Origin: Planctomonas deserti
Lineage (GTDB): Bacteria; Actinomycetota; Actinomycetes; Actinomycetales; Microbacteriaceae
Length of the DNA: 64,000 nucleotides
Assembly (NCBI RefSeq): GCF_003067705.1
Contig: NZ_QANL01000001.1
Location: 1,342,307 to 1,406,306 of the forward strand
Reading direction: 5' to 3'
Positions 18,810-28,300 of this stretch are shown here, piece by piece. Both the position numbers and the translations under genes were made by a program. Under the pieces are notes generated by a model. It searched no databases. It worked only from the letters and a program-made list of their open reading frames with translations, and was not told the origin of the DNA. Within the stretch, counting starts at the first letter, position 1. The number at the start of each line of letters is the position of its first letter.

Positions 18810-20237
18810 TTGGACGTACGCGACTACATCCGGATCCTGCGCAAGAGCTGGATCCTCATAGTCGCCGTGACACTCGTGGGGATCGCTGGGGCGGCAGTGA
18901 CGTCCATCCTGATGACGCCCAAGTACATCGCGTCGACCCAGCTGTTCGTGTCCGTCCAGTCGTCCGAGAGCGTCACGCCCGGCGAACTCGTGCAGGGCAG
19001 CAGCGCCGCCCAGCAGAAGGTGCGGTCGTACGTCGACGTCGTCCGCAGCTCCCGGGTGCTCGACCCCGTCATCGCCGAGCTCGACCTGCCCGACACGGCG
19101 GAGGAGCTCGCGGAGCGGGTCACGGCCAGCTCGCCCCTGAACACCGTGCTCATCGACGTCGCCGTCGAGGACACCAGCCCCCAGCTCGCCGCGGACACGG
19201 TGAACGCGATCGGCGCCAGCTTCAGCGACCTCGTCGTCACCCAGCTCGAGGCGCCCACGGGCGGCGGTCCCAGCCTGGTGAAGATCGAGACCATCGAGTC
19301 GGCCATCCCGCCAGTCGCGCCCGCGTCGCCGAACATCCCCCTGAACCTCGCGCTCGGCCTGCTCATCGGCCTGATCATCGGCTGCGGCGTCGCCCTGCTG
19401 CGCTACACGCTCGACAACCGCATCCACGGCAGCCACGACGTCGAGCACGTCACGAAGTCCCCGATCCTCGGCGGCATCAGCTTCGACCCGGGCGCCAAGA
19501 AGCGCCCGCTCATCGTGCACGGCGACCCCCGCAACCCGCGCGCGGAGTCCTTCCGCTCGCTGCGCACCAACCTGCAGTTCGTCAACCTCGACTCCGGCTC
19601 CCGCTGCTTCGTGGTCACCTCCTCGCTGCCCGGCGAGGGCAAGACCACCACGGCCTGCAACCTGGCGATCGCCCTCGCCGAGACCGGCGCGAAGGTGGCC
19701 ATCGTCGACGGCGACCTCCGCCTGCCGCGCGTCGCCGACACCATGGCCCTCGAGGGCGCCGCGGGTCTCACCGACGTGCTCATCGGTCGCGCCGACATCG
19801 AGGACGTGCTCCAGCCCTGGGGCCGTGGCGAGCTCTACGTGCTCCCCGCCGGCCGCGTGCCACCGAACCCGAGCGAGCTGCTCGGCTCGAAGGCCATGTC
19901 CGCCGTCCTCGAGACGCTCAACGCGACCTTCGACTACGTCATCATCGACGCGCCGCCGCTGCTTCCCGTCACGGACGCGGCCATCCTGAGCAAGCTGACC
20001 GGTGGCGCCATCGTCATCACCGCCGTCGGCCGCACCCGCAAGAACGAGCTGGAGGCAGCCATGCGCAGCCTGGAGCACATCGGCAGCCGGGTCCTCGGCG
20101 TCGTCATGACCATGCTGCCCACCAAGGGCCCGGACGCGTACGGCTACGGCAACTACGGCGCGTACTACGGCATGGAGCAGGATGCGCCTGAGGTTGCGCT
20201 GGCGGAGACCAGCCAGGCCCAGGTGAGGCGCGGGTAA
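18810..20237 (+). CDS. Polysaccharide chain-length determinant / BY-type tyrosine autokinase
   Basis: Wzz domain fused to a BY-kinase, 475 residues. TM1 about residues 13-33, an extracytoplasmic Wzz loop, TM2 about 175-195, then a cytoplasmic kinase with Walker A (SSLPGEGKTT, about 271-280), Walker A' (VAIVDGDLRLP) and Walker B (YVIIDAPPLLPVTDA). A tyrosine cluster near the end (YGYGNYGAYYG) is the autophosphorylation tail. It controls EPS chain length and export in partnership with the phosphatase encoded next. Start TTG at 18810 is set by AGAGAGG 8 bases upstream; the longer open frame is antisense to the acyltransferase. Confidence 0.9.
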   Translation: MDVRDYIRILRKSWILIVAVTLVGIAGAAVTSILMTPKYIASTQLFVSVQSSESVTPGELVQGSSAAQQKVRSYVDVVRSSRVLDPVIAELDLPDTAEELAERVTASSPLNTVLIDVAVEDTSPQLAADTVNAIGASFSDLVVTQLEAPTGGGPSLVKIETIESAIPPVAPASPNIPLNLALGLLIGLIIGCGVALLRYTLDNRIHGSHDVEHVTKSPILGGISFDPGAKKRPLIVHGDPRNPRAESFRSLRTNLQFVNLDSGSRCFVVTSSLPGEGKTTTACNLAIALAETGAKVAIVDGDLRLPRVADTMALEGAAGLTDVLIGRADIEDVLQPWGRGELYVLPAGRVPPNPSELLGSKAMSAVLETLNATFDYVIIDAPPLLPVTDAAILSKLTGGAIVITAVGRTRKNELEAAMRSLEHIGSRVLGVVMTMLPTKGPDAYGYGNYGAYYGMEQDAPEVALAETSQAQVRRG

Positions 20238-20244
20238 GGCGATC

Positions 20245-20898
20245 ATGACGGAGGCAACGGGACAGGTCTTCACGATCCTCACGGTGTGCACCGGGAACAT
20301 CTGCCGCTCACCGCTGGCCGAGTACTACCTGCGCTCGCGTCTGGCCGAGCTGGGGGACGTGCGGGTGCGCAGCGCGGGGACCATGGCGAACGACGGTGAC
20401 CGGGCGCCGGCGCAGGCCGAGGCGCTCGCGAAGCGCTACGGCGTCGACGTCAGCGTGCACCGGGCGACGTACCTCGGCGAGCGACAGCTGCGCGACGCGC
20501 AGCTCGTCCTCGCGCTCGCGAGGGAGCACCGCAGCGCCGTCGTCCGGACCCTGCCGAAGGCCTCGCGCACCGCGTTCACCCTGCGCGAGTTCGCGCGTCT
20601 CGCCGAAGGGCTCACGGACGAGGACCTCGGCCGCATCGCCCTCCTGCCCGAGGACGACGTGGCCGGGCGGCTCTCGGCGCTCGTCGCCCTCGTGGGCAGC
20701 CGGCGCGGTGTCGTCGCCCCGGCCGCGACCGCGGACGACGACGAGGTCATCGACCCCTACAAGCGCAGCGACGCGACCTACGCCCTGTCCGGCGAGCAGC
20801 TCGTCCCGGCCGCCGACGCGGTCGCCGACATCCTGCTCCGCGCGGCGCGGATCAGGCCCGACGGCGCCGCCGGCTCGACGATGGGCGCATCCGCGTGA
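20245..20898 (+). CDS. Low-molecular-weight protein-tyrosine phosphatase
   Basis: Wzb-like phosphatase, expected to remove phosphates from the BY-kinase tyrosine tail. The P-loop CTGNICRS gives nucleophile Cys15 and Arg21. The general-acid aspartate is in DEVIDPYKRSD (about residues 168-178). At 217 residues it is longer than the usual 150-190, with a variable insert around 100-165. ATG follows the kinase stop by 7 bases with AAGGCG as ribosome site; its stop overlaps the next start. Confidence 0.9.
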   Translation: MTEATGQVFTILTVCTGNICRSPLAEYYLRSRLAELGDVRVRSAGTMANDGDRAPAQAEALAKRYGVDVSVHRATYLGERQLRDAQLVLALAREHRSAVVRTLPKASRTAFTLREFARLAEGLTDEDLGRIALLPEDDVAGRLSALVALVGSRRGVVAPAATADDDEVIDPYKRSDATYALSGEQLVPAADAVADILLRAARIRPDGAAGSTMGASA

Positions 20899-21836
20899 TG
20901 GCGCAGCGTCCGCCCCGGGCCGCATCGCGTCGGGGCTGGGCGGTGGTGGCGCTCGTCCTGTTCCTCGTCATCGACGTCGCGCTCGTCGCCTTCGCGCTCA
21001 ACCGCGCCTCGGGTCTCGGCGCGCTCGGCCTCGATCCTGCCGCGCGGGCTACCGCGGCGCCGACGGCCGCAGCCACGCCGACGCCCGAGCCGCCCGCCGC
21101 CCTCGTAGCGCCGACGCGCACACTGAGCGCGCTGAACGCGACCGTCGCGTGGCGTGGCGACATCGGCACCTGCCCGGCCTCCGTGGCCGCCCTGGAGAGC
21201 ACCACCGACGGCGGCGCCACCTGGGACCGCTACCCCCTCAACCCGCCGACCGACATGCGGTCGGTGTTCAGCATCGACGTGATCGACCGGTCCGAGGTGC
21301 ACGTCGTGGGTCAGAGCGGGGACGACTGCGTCACCTCGGTCGGCCGCTCCTACACCTCCGGCCTGGACTGGGTCGAGTCGCCCGAGCAGGCGCGCACGGC
21401 CTGGTACGTCGACCCGGCGGACCCCGCGATCGTGCGGTCGCCGTCGAAGTCAGGCCCGCTGCCCTGCGGCCCCGTCGTCCAGGTCGCCGCGGCCGACAAC
21501 CTCACCGCGGCCGCGCTCTGCGCGGACCGGACGGTGCAGCGAACGGCCGACGGTGGTCTCACCTGGGACGCCGCTGTTCCCGCCCCCGGCGTCGTGGCGC
21601 TCGCCTCGGGTCCAGACGGCTACGTTCTCGCCGCGATCGGCGACGAGGCGTGCGACGGCGTCCAGGTGCGCGTGCTTCCGGAGAGTGGCACCGACGCGCC
21701 CGCGCTCGGCTGCCTTCCCGCTCGCACAACGGACCTGCCTGCGGGTAGCGTCGCCGTATCGGTTGCGACGGATGCCGTCTGGGTGTGGGTGGACGAGGCT
21801 GTGAGGGTCTCGCAGGACGGCGGCATCACCTGGTGA
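20898..21836 (+). CDS. Membrane-anchored BNR/Ycf48-like repeat protein
   Basis: 312-residue protein with one N-terminal transmembrane segment (WAVVALVLFLVIDVALVAFAL), a Pro/Thr/Ala linker and an extracellular domain with BNR-type Asp-box motifs (STTDGGATWDRY, RTADGGLTWDAA, VSQDGGITW). These indicate a beta-propeller of the sialidase/Ycf48 kind, truncated relative to a full propeller. No catalytic residues of sialidases can be assigned. Its place between the phosphatase and the priming transferase suggests a role in EPS assembly or sensing. GTG at 20895 is an equally possible start. Confidence 0.65.
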   Translation: MAQRPPRAASRRGWAVVALVLFLVIDVALVAFALNRASGLGALGLDPAARATAAPTAAATPTPEPPAALVAPTRTLSALNATVAWRGDIGTCPASVAALESTTDGGATWDRYPLNPPTDMRSVFSIDVIDRSEVHVVGQSGDDCVTSVGRSYTSGLDWVESPEQARTAWYVDPADPAIVRSPSKSGPLPCGPVVQVAAADNLTAAALCADRTVQRTADGGLTWDAAVPAPGVVALASGPDGYVLAAIGDEACDGVQVRVLPESGTDAPALGCLPARTTDLPAGSVAVSVATDAVWVWVDEAVRVSQDGGITW

Positions 21837-21853
21837 CCCGGGTGGGGGGCGGA

Positions 21854-23317
21854 ATGACGACTGCGGTCAAGGCGCAGCGGCGCCTGGGCTGGGAGCGGGG
21901 CTATGCGGCCCGCCTCTTCCTCACCGACCTGATCATCGTCGTCGCGGCGGTCCTCGGCTCGCAGTTCCTCCGTTTCGGCGGCAGCTCCGCGGAGCTCGAG
22001 GTCTGGCGCATCCGAGGCGACGGCGACGAGACGCTCATCGGCTACACCGTGATCTCCGTGATCCTCATCGCGGCCTGGATGCTGTACCTCGACTTCTTCG
22101 CCACGCGTGACCACAAGATCATCGGATCCGGAAGCACGGAGTACCGGCGCCTCGCCGACGCGACGCTGCGCCTTTTCGGCGCCTTCGCCATCCTGGTGTT
22201 CCTGCTCAAGATCGACCTCGGGCGCAGCTACCTGCTGATGGCGCTGCCGAGCGGCCTTCTGCTGCTCATGTTCTCCCGCTGGGCCTGGCGGCGCTGGCTG
22301 CAGCGCAGGCGCATTCGCGGCGAGTACATCTACCGGGCCCTCCTCGTCGGCGACCGGGAGAAGACCGAGCACGTCGTCGAGAGCATCCACCGCGACCACA
22401 CCTCGGGCCTCGTCGCCGTCGGCGCGCTTACTCAGCAGGGTCGGCCGGGTGAGCGCCTCGCCGAGGGTGTGCCGGTGCTCGGCGGCTTCGCCGACGCGCT
22501 CGAGGTCGTGGACGGTTCCGGGGTCGACACCGTGATCCTCACCGGCGCGGACGACATCAGTCCCCGCGACATGCGGCAGCTGGGCTGGGACCTCGAGTCC
22601 CGCGGCGTGAGCCTCATCGTCGCGCCCGCCCTGACGGACGTCGCGGGCCCCCGCATCCACGCACGCCCGGTCGCGGGCCTGCCGCTGATCCACGTCGAGT
22701 ACCCGTCCTTCGAGGGTCGCAGGCACGTCATCAAGCGTGGATTCGACATCCTCGCCTCCGCCGGCCTGCTCGCCGTGCTCTCGCCCATCTTCCTGTGGAT
22801 CTGGATCGCGGTCCGCACCGACAGCCCGGGGCCGGCCCTGTTCCGTCAGGAGCGCGTCGGCCTGAACGGCAAGCCCTTCAAGATGCTCAAGTTCCGGTCC
22901 ATGGTGGTCGACGCCGAGGCGCAGCTGCCGAGCCTCCTCGACCAGTCGGACGGCAACGGCGTGCTGTTCAAGCTGAAGGCGGACCCCCGCGTCACCCGGG
23001 TCGGCGGCTTCCTCCGCCGGTACAGCCTCGACGAGCTCCCGCAGCTGCTCAACGTGTTCCGGGGGGACATGTCGCTCGTCGGCCCTCGTCCCCCGCTGGC
23101 CGCAGAGGTCGCCCAGTACGACGATTGGGCGCACCGCCGCCTGCTCGTGAAGCCGGGCATCACCGGACTATGGCAGGTGAGCGGACGGTCGAACCTGTCG
23201 TGGGAGGACAGCCTTCGGCTCGACCTCTACTACGTCGAGAACTGGTCGCTGACCGGGGACATCATCATCCTCTACCGCACCGTCAAGGCCGTGGCCATGC
23301 CGGACGGGGCATATTAG
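21854..23317 (+). CDS. Polyprenyl-phosphate sugar-1-phosphate transferase (EPS priming)
   Basis: Initiating glycosyltransferase of the WbaP/WcaJ type (bacterial sugar transferase), moving a hexose-1-phosphate from a nucleotide sugar to undecaprenyl phosphate. It has four N-terminal transmembrane helices, a nucleotide-binding-like middle domain (YRALLVGDREKTEHVV), a fifth helix and the catalytic C-terminus with KRGFDILAS, RQERVGLNGKPFKMLKFRSM, SLDELPQLLNVFRGDMSLVGPRP and PGITGLWQVSGRS. 487 residues, full length. ATG at 21854 has a GGGGGGCGGA purine run upstream; GTG at 21833, overlapping the previous stop, is an alternative. The sugar is not predictable. Confidence 0.92.
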   Translation: MTTAVKAQRRLGWERGYAARLFLTDLIIVVAAVLGSQFLRFGGSSAELEVWRIRGDGDETLIGYTVISVILIAAWMLYLDFFATRDHKIIGSGSTEYRRLADATLRLFGAFAILVFLLKIDLGRSYLLMALPSGLLLLMFSRWAWRRWLQRRRIRGEYIYRALLVGDREKTEHVVESIHRDHTSGLVAVGALTQQGRPGERLAEGVPVLGGFADALEVVDGSGVDTVILTGADDISPRDMRQLGWDLESRGVSLIVAPALTDVAGPRIHARPVAGLPLIHVEYPSFEGRRHVIKRGFDILASAGLLAVLSPIFLWIWIAVRTDSPGPALFRQERVGLNGKPFKMLKFRSMVVDAEAQLPSLLDQSDGNGVLFKLKADPRVTRVGGFLRRYSLDELPQLLNVFRGDMSLVGPRPPLAAEVAQYDDWAHRRLLVKPGITGLWQVSGRSNLSWEDSLRLDLYYVENWSLTGDIIILYRTVKAVAMPDGAY

Positions 23318-23387
23318 TTCTGCCGCCTGGGCAGCCGAATCCCCGTCTCGTCGGGGTGCGGGATCGCGTCCGAATTCCGAGCTTGTC

Positions 23388-23399
23388 CCCCGAATTGGG
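23388..23399 (+). promoter_or_regulatory. CCCCGAATTGGG operator-like motif
   Basis: Inverted-repeat-like element centred 44-45 bases upstream of the inferred start at 23438. It matches the three-copy array at 25236-25277 in front of the paralogous gene. Confidence 0.5.
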
Positions 23400-23424
23400 A
23401 CCAGAGCGATCCCCTTGTACCCCG

Positions 23425-23430
23425 TAATTT
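23425..23430 (+). promoter_or_regulatory. -10 element, leaderless beta-helix gene 1
   Basis: TAATTT with a 7-base spacer to ATG 23438; no Shine-Dalgarno. Confidence 0.5.
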
Positions 23431-23437
23431 CTTTCCA

Positions 23438-25126
23438 ATGGGATCGAAATGGGCGGTAATAGCCACAATCGTTACGTTGGCGGCGGGGGCCGTGACCGTT
23501 CCAGCCACGTCGGCTTCGGCGGCGACGGGGGTCGCGTCGGGTCGGTACGAGGGCACATCGTCCGCGATATCGCGGAGCGGGACCTGGGGTTCGCTGGAGG
23601 GCACGGGGGACAGCGCCCGTGAGGTCGTGCGGGCCACGAAGACCGGGTCGTACGCGCAGCTGACCTTCAACTCGACCGGCGTGAAGTGGGTCGCGCGGAA
23701 GGGGCCGTTCTTCGGCATCGCGCGGGTGCTCATCGACGGGGTGGCGCAGGGCACGGTGGACCTGTACTCGTCGACCACGAAGTACCAGCAGGTGGTGTTC
23801 GCGCGGACCGGGCTCACGGCGGGCACGCACACCATCCGCATCGAGCGCATCGGACAGAAGAACTCGGCGTCGCCGACGAGCGACGTGACCGTCGATGCGA
23901 TCGACGTCGTCGACAAGATCGCGCCGGCCAAGCTCACGGGACTCTCGGCGTCGCCCGGCCGGCTGGGAACCACCGTCAGGTGGACGGCGAGCACCGCGGG
24001 AGACCTGAGGACCTACCGGGTCTACCGCACGGGCAACGGCGAGACGAAGCGTCTGATCAGCACGCAGTCGGTGACGAAGCCGACCTTCCTCGACATCACC
24101 CGGCAGACGGGCGCCTCCTACACGTACACGGTGACCGCCGTGGACCGCGGGGGTAACGAGTCCCCGGCCGCGTCGATCGGGTCCGTCACGGCGGCGACGC
24201 TCACGTCGAGCCAGCCGCGCACCCGGTACGCCAACTGCCCCTCGGCGACCGTCGAGGTGGGCAACTTCTCGCAGCTGAAGGCCGCCGTCGCGGCATCGAA
24301 GCCCGGCACCGTCATCAGGATGAGGCCCGGAACCTACGTCGGGTACGTGCTGCTGCCGAACAGCGGGACCGCCGAGAGGCCGATCTGGCTCTGCGGCCCC
24401 CGCACCGCGATCATCGAGCGGGAGAACGCGGGAGCCGGGTTCGCGGTGCACGTCGAGAACGCGGATCACGTGATCGTGTCCGGCATGACGATCCGCAAGG
24501 CCACCCAGGCGGTAGCGGTGAGCTCGAGCGCACACGTGACGGTGTCCGACATCTACGCGACCAACATCGGCCAGGAGGCCATCAAGATCCGCTACGGCAC
24601 CACGGACAGCGCGATCATCGGCAACACGATCCGCAACACCGGGACCGTTCGGCCCGAGTTCGGCGAGGGCGTGTACCTCGGCACCTCGCCCGTCAAGTGG
24701 TGCGAGTACACGAAGTGCGCGCCGGACCGCAGCGACCGCAACCTCGTGGCGTACAACGACATCGCCGGCACCCGGTCCGACCCCATCGAGGCGAAGCAGG
24801 GCACGACGGGTGGTTCGATCATCGGCAACCGGATCGATGGTGGCTCCCTCACGGAGGTGACCTCGCTCACGTACGTGAAGGGCAACGACTACCTGGTGCG
24901 CGACAACGTCGGCACGAACGCGAAGGGCGACGCTTTCATCGCGAACTTCGACGTCGCGGCCAACCCGGACTGGGGCAAGCGCAACGTGTTCGTGAACAAC
25001 TCCGCCACCGTGACGCGGCCCGGCTACGGCGTCTACGTGCGCACGGGCTACGGCAACCTCGTCGCCTGCAACAACACCGTGTCCGGCTCCGGATCGGACC
25101 GCACCAACGTGGAGTGCCGGAAGTAG
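23438..25126 (+). CDS. Secreted jelly-roll/FnIII/beta-helix protein, paralogue 1
   Basis: 562-residue secreted protein. Signal peptide (about 1-30), one jelly-roll carbohydrate-binding-like module (SGRYEGTSSAIS ... GTHTIRIERIG, about 34-150), one fibronectin-III module (about 155-250) and a right-handed parallel beta-helix (about 262-562) of the pectate-lyase-like kind. The beta-helix has six cysteines (NCPS, WLCGP, WCEYTKC, VACNN, ECRK), probably three disulfides, and a conserved DPIEAKQGT strand. Probably binds and cleaves or modifies the EPS encoded around it; no family active site can be assigned with certainty. Start ATG fits a leaderless promoter and aligns with its paralogue. Confidence 0.75.
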   Translation: MGSKWAVIATIVTLAAGAVTVPATSASAATGVASGRYEGTSSAISRSGTWGSLEGTGDSAREVVRATKTGSYAQLTFNSTGVKWVARKGPFFGIARVLIDGVAQGTVDLYSSTTKYQQVVFARTGLTAGTHTIRIERIGQKNSASPTSDVTVDAIDVVDKIAPAKLTGLSASPGRLGTTVRWTASTAGDLRTYRVYRTGNGETKRLISTQSVTKPTFLDITRQTGASYTYTVTAVDRGGNESPAASIGSVTAATLTSSQPRTRYANCPSATVEVGNFSQLKAAVAASKPGTVIRMRPGTYVGYVLLPNSGTAERPIWLCGPRTAIIERENAGAGFAVHVENADHVIVSGMTIRKATQAVAVSSSAHVTVSDIYATNIGQEAIKIRYGTTDSAIIGNTIRNTGTVRPEFGEGVYLGTSPVKWCEYTKCAPDRSDRNLVAYNDIAGTRSDPIEAKQGTTGGSIIGNRIDGGSLTEVTSLTYVKGNDYLVRDNVGTNAKGDAFIANFDVAANPDWGKRNVFVNNSATVTRPGYGVYVRTGYGNLVACNNTVSGSGSDRTNVECRK

Positions 25127-25143
25127 CGGCGCCCCGGCGCGAA

Positions 25144-25197
25144 CGCCGCTCGCCCCCTCCTTCCGCACATCGGAGGAGGGGGCGAGCGGCGTCTTGA
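25144..25197 (+). terminator. Long hairpin terminator after beta-helix gene 1
   Basis: CGCCGCTCGCCCCCTCC (25144-25160) pairs with GGAGGAGGGGGCGAGCGGCG (25172-25191), followed by TCTT. Confidence 0.8.
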
Positions 25198-25235
25198 GAC
25201 GAGTCGGAGGCGCTCGGGTGACCCGCGGGAGGGTC

Positions 25236-25277
25236 CCCCGAATGGGGATGCCCCTAACGGGGATGACCCTAACTGGG
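25236..25277 (+). promoter_or_regulatory. Three operator-like motifs at exact 15-bp period
   Basis: CCCCGAATGGGG (25236), CCCCTAACGGGG (25251) and ACCCTAACTGGG (25266), joined by ATG trinucleotides. The last is centred about 46 bases upstream of the inferred start at 25318. Consensus (C/A)CCC(T/G)AA(C/T)(G/T)GGG. A single copy precedes the paralogue at 23388. No gene in the window is proven to bind it. Confidence 0.65.
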
Positions 25278-25303
25278 AACTGTGGCGGGACCCCGGCCCT
25301 CCC

Positions 25304-25309
25304 TAACGT
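25304..25309 (+). promoter_or_regulatory. -10 element of beta-helix gene 2
   Basis: TAACGT, 8 bases before ATG 25318. The transcript would be leaderless or carry one or two leader bases. Confidence 0.45.
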
Positions 25310-25317
25310 CAGGAAAC

Positions 25318-28300
25318 ATGGGGCGGATATTTGCGGCATGTGCAGTGATCGTGGGTTTGGCGGCGGGGGCCGTGGTCGTGCCGGGAGCATCGGCGGTGGC
25401 GGACTCGATCGTGCCGTCGGGCCGGTACGAGGGCACCTCCTCGGCGGTGACGTTCGGCGGTACCTGGGGCGCTCTGGCCGGTAAGGACAGCGGCGGCGAG
25501 GTGGTCCGGTCGACGCTGACGGGGTCGTTCGCGCAGCTCGCGTTCGACTCGACCGGGGTGAAGTGGATCGCGCGCGTCGGTCCGTACTTCGGGATCGCAC
25601 GCGTGCTGATCGACGGGGTCGAGGCGGGAACGGTCGACCTGTACTCGTCGACCACGAAGTATCAGCAGACCGTGTTCACCAAGACGGGTCTCACCGATGG
25701 CCCGCACACGATCCGGATCGAGCGGATCGGCAAGAAGAACGCGGCGTCGCCCACGAGCGATGTCGTGCTCGACGCCTTCGACGTGACCGACACGGTCGCG
25801 CCCGCAACGGTGTCCGGCGTGTCCGGCAAAGTTTCGGACGCGGGGATCGACGTGTCCTGGTCGGCGTCCGCCGAGGCCGACGTCACGGGCTACCGGGTTC
25901 TGCGCGCGGTCGGCGCCGGCGAGTTCGCCGAGGTCGCGACCGGAGCGTCCGCGACGCTGTGGCGCGACGAGAACGTGATCCCCGGCACCACCTACCGCTA
26001 CGCGGTCGTGGCGGTGGACTCCTCCGGGAACCAGGCGCCGAGGTCGGCTCCGACGACGGTCTCCGTGGCGGACTCGAGCGTGCGGTCGGGCCGGTACGAG
26101 GGCACGTCCTCGGCGGTGACGTTCGGCGGCACCTGGGGCCCGCTTGCGGGCAGGGACAGCGGCGGCGAGGTGGTCCGCGCGACGGCGACCGGATCGTTCG
26201 CGCAGCTCGCGTTCAACTCCACGGGGATCAAGTGGATCGCCCGCGTGGGACCGTTCTTCGGCATCGCCCGCGTGTGGATCGACGGCGTGGACGCCGGAAC
26301 CGTGGACCTGTACTCGTCGACCACGCAGTACCAGCAGGTGGTGTTCGCCAAGACGGGTCTGGCCGATGGCCCGCACACGATCCGGATCGAGCGGATCGGC
26401 AAGAAGAACGCGGCGTCGCCGACGAGTGACGTCGTGGTCGACGCCTTCGACGTGACCGACACGGTCGCGCCCGCGGCGGTGTCCGGCGTGTCCGGCAGGG
26501 TCTCCGACGCGGGGATCGACGTGTCCTGGTCGGCGTCCGCCGAGGCGGACGTCACGGGATACCGGGTGCTGCGCGCGGTCGGGACGGGGGAGTACGCCGA
26601 GGTCGCGACCGGAGTGGCCGGGACGCCGTGGCGGGACGAGAACGTGATCCCGGGCGGTGCCTACCGCTACCAGGTCGTGGCGGTTGACTCCTCCGGCAAC
26701 CAGGCGCCGCGTTCCATCGCGGCGTCGGTGACCGTGCCGGACTCCAGCGTGTCGTCGGGCCGGTACGAGGGAACCTCCTCCGCCGTGACGTTCGGCGGTA
26801 CCTGGGGTGCACTGGCGGGTAAGGACAGCGCCGGCGAGGTGGTCCGGTCCACGGTGACCGGGTCGTTCGCGCAGCTCGCCTTCCGCTCGACCGGCGTGAA
26901 GTGGGTCGCCCGGACGGGACCGTACTTCGGAATCGCGCGCGTGTTGATCGACGGGGTCGAGGTCGGAACCGTCGACCTGTACTCGTCCACCACCAGGTAC
27001 CAGCAGACGGTGTTCGCCAAGACGGGCCTGACCGACGGCCCGCACACGATCCGGATCGAGCGGATCGGGAAGAAGAACACCGCGTCGGTGACCAGCGACG
27101 TCGTCCTCGACGCATTCGACGTTGTCGACACGATCGCCCCCGCCGCGGTGTCCGGTGTTTCCGGGGTGGTGTCCGGTGCGGGCATCGACGTGTCCTGGCC
27201 CGCGTCCGCCGAGGCGGACGTGGTCGGCTACCGGGTGCAGCGTGCGACCGGCTCCGGCGAGTTCGTGGAGCTCCCGGGCGGACCGGTGGCCGGTGCGACG
27301 GTGCGGGACGAGAACGTGATCCCGGGCAACACGTACCGGTACGTCGTGGTGGCCCTGGACTCCTCCGGGAACCAGGCGCAGCGTTCCATCGCGGCGTCGG
27401 TGACCGTGCCGGACTCCAGCGTGCGGTCGGGTCGGTACGAGGGAACGTCCCCCGCGGTGACGTTCGGCGGCACCTGGGGCCCGCTCGCGGGCAGGGACAG
27501 CGCCGGCGAGGTGGTCCGGGCAACGGTGACGGGTTCGTCCGCGCAGCTGGCGTTCAACTCGACCGGCGTGAAGTGGATCTCACGGGTCGGTCCGTTCTTC
27601 GGGATCGCGCGGGTCTACATCGACGGCGTGGACGCCGGCACGGTGGACCTGTACTCATCCACCACCAAGTATCAGCAGACGGTCTTCACGAAGACGGGCC
27701 TGACCGACGGCCCGCACACGATCCGGATCGAGCGGATCGGCAAGAAGAACGCGGCGTCGCCGACGAGTGACGTGGTGCTCGACGCCTTCGACGTTGTCGA
27801 CACGATCGCTCCCGCAGCGGTCTCCGGTGTGTCCGGTGTCGTGTCCGGCGCGGGCATCGACGTCTCCTGGCCGGCGTCCGCCGAGGCGGACGTGGTCGGC
27901 TACCGGGTGCTGCGTGCGATCGGCTCCGGCGAGTTCGTGGAACTCCCGGGCGGACCAGAGGCCGCCGTGACGGTGCGAGACGAGAACGTGATCCCGGGCG
28001 GCACCTACCGCTACGCGGTCGTGGCCGTGGACTCCTCCGGCAACCAGGCACCGCGATCCGTCCCCGCGACGGTCACCGTGCCGGACTCCAGCGTGCCATC
28101 GGGCCGCTACGAGGGCACGTCCTCCGCGGTGACGTTCGGCGGGACCTGGGACCCGCTCGCGGGCAAGGACAGCGCCGGCGAGGTGGTCCGGTCGAAGGTC
28201 ACGGGATCCTTCGCGCAGCTCGCGTTCAACTCCACCGGGGTGAAGTGGATCGCCCGCGTCGGCCCGTACTTCGGCATCGCCAGGGTGCTGATCGACGGGG

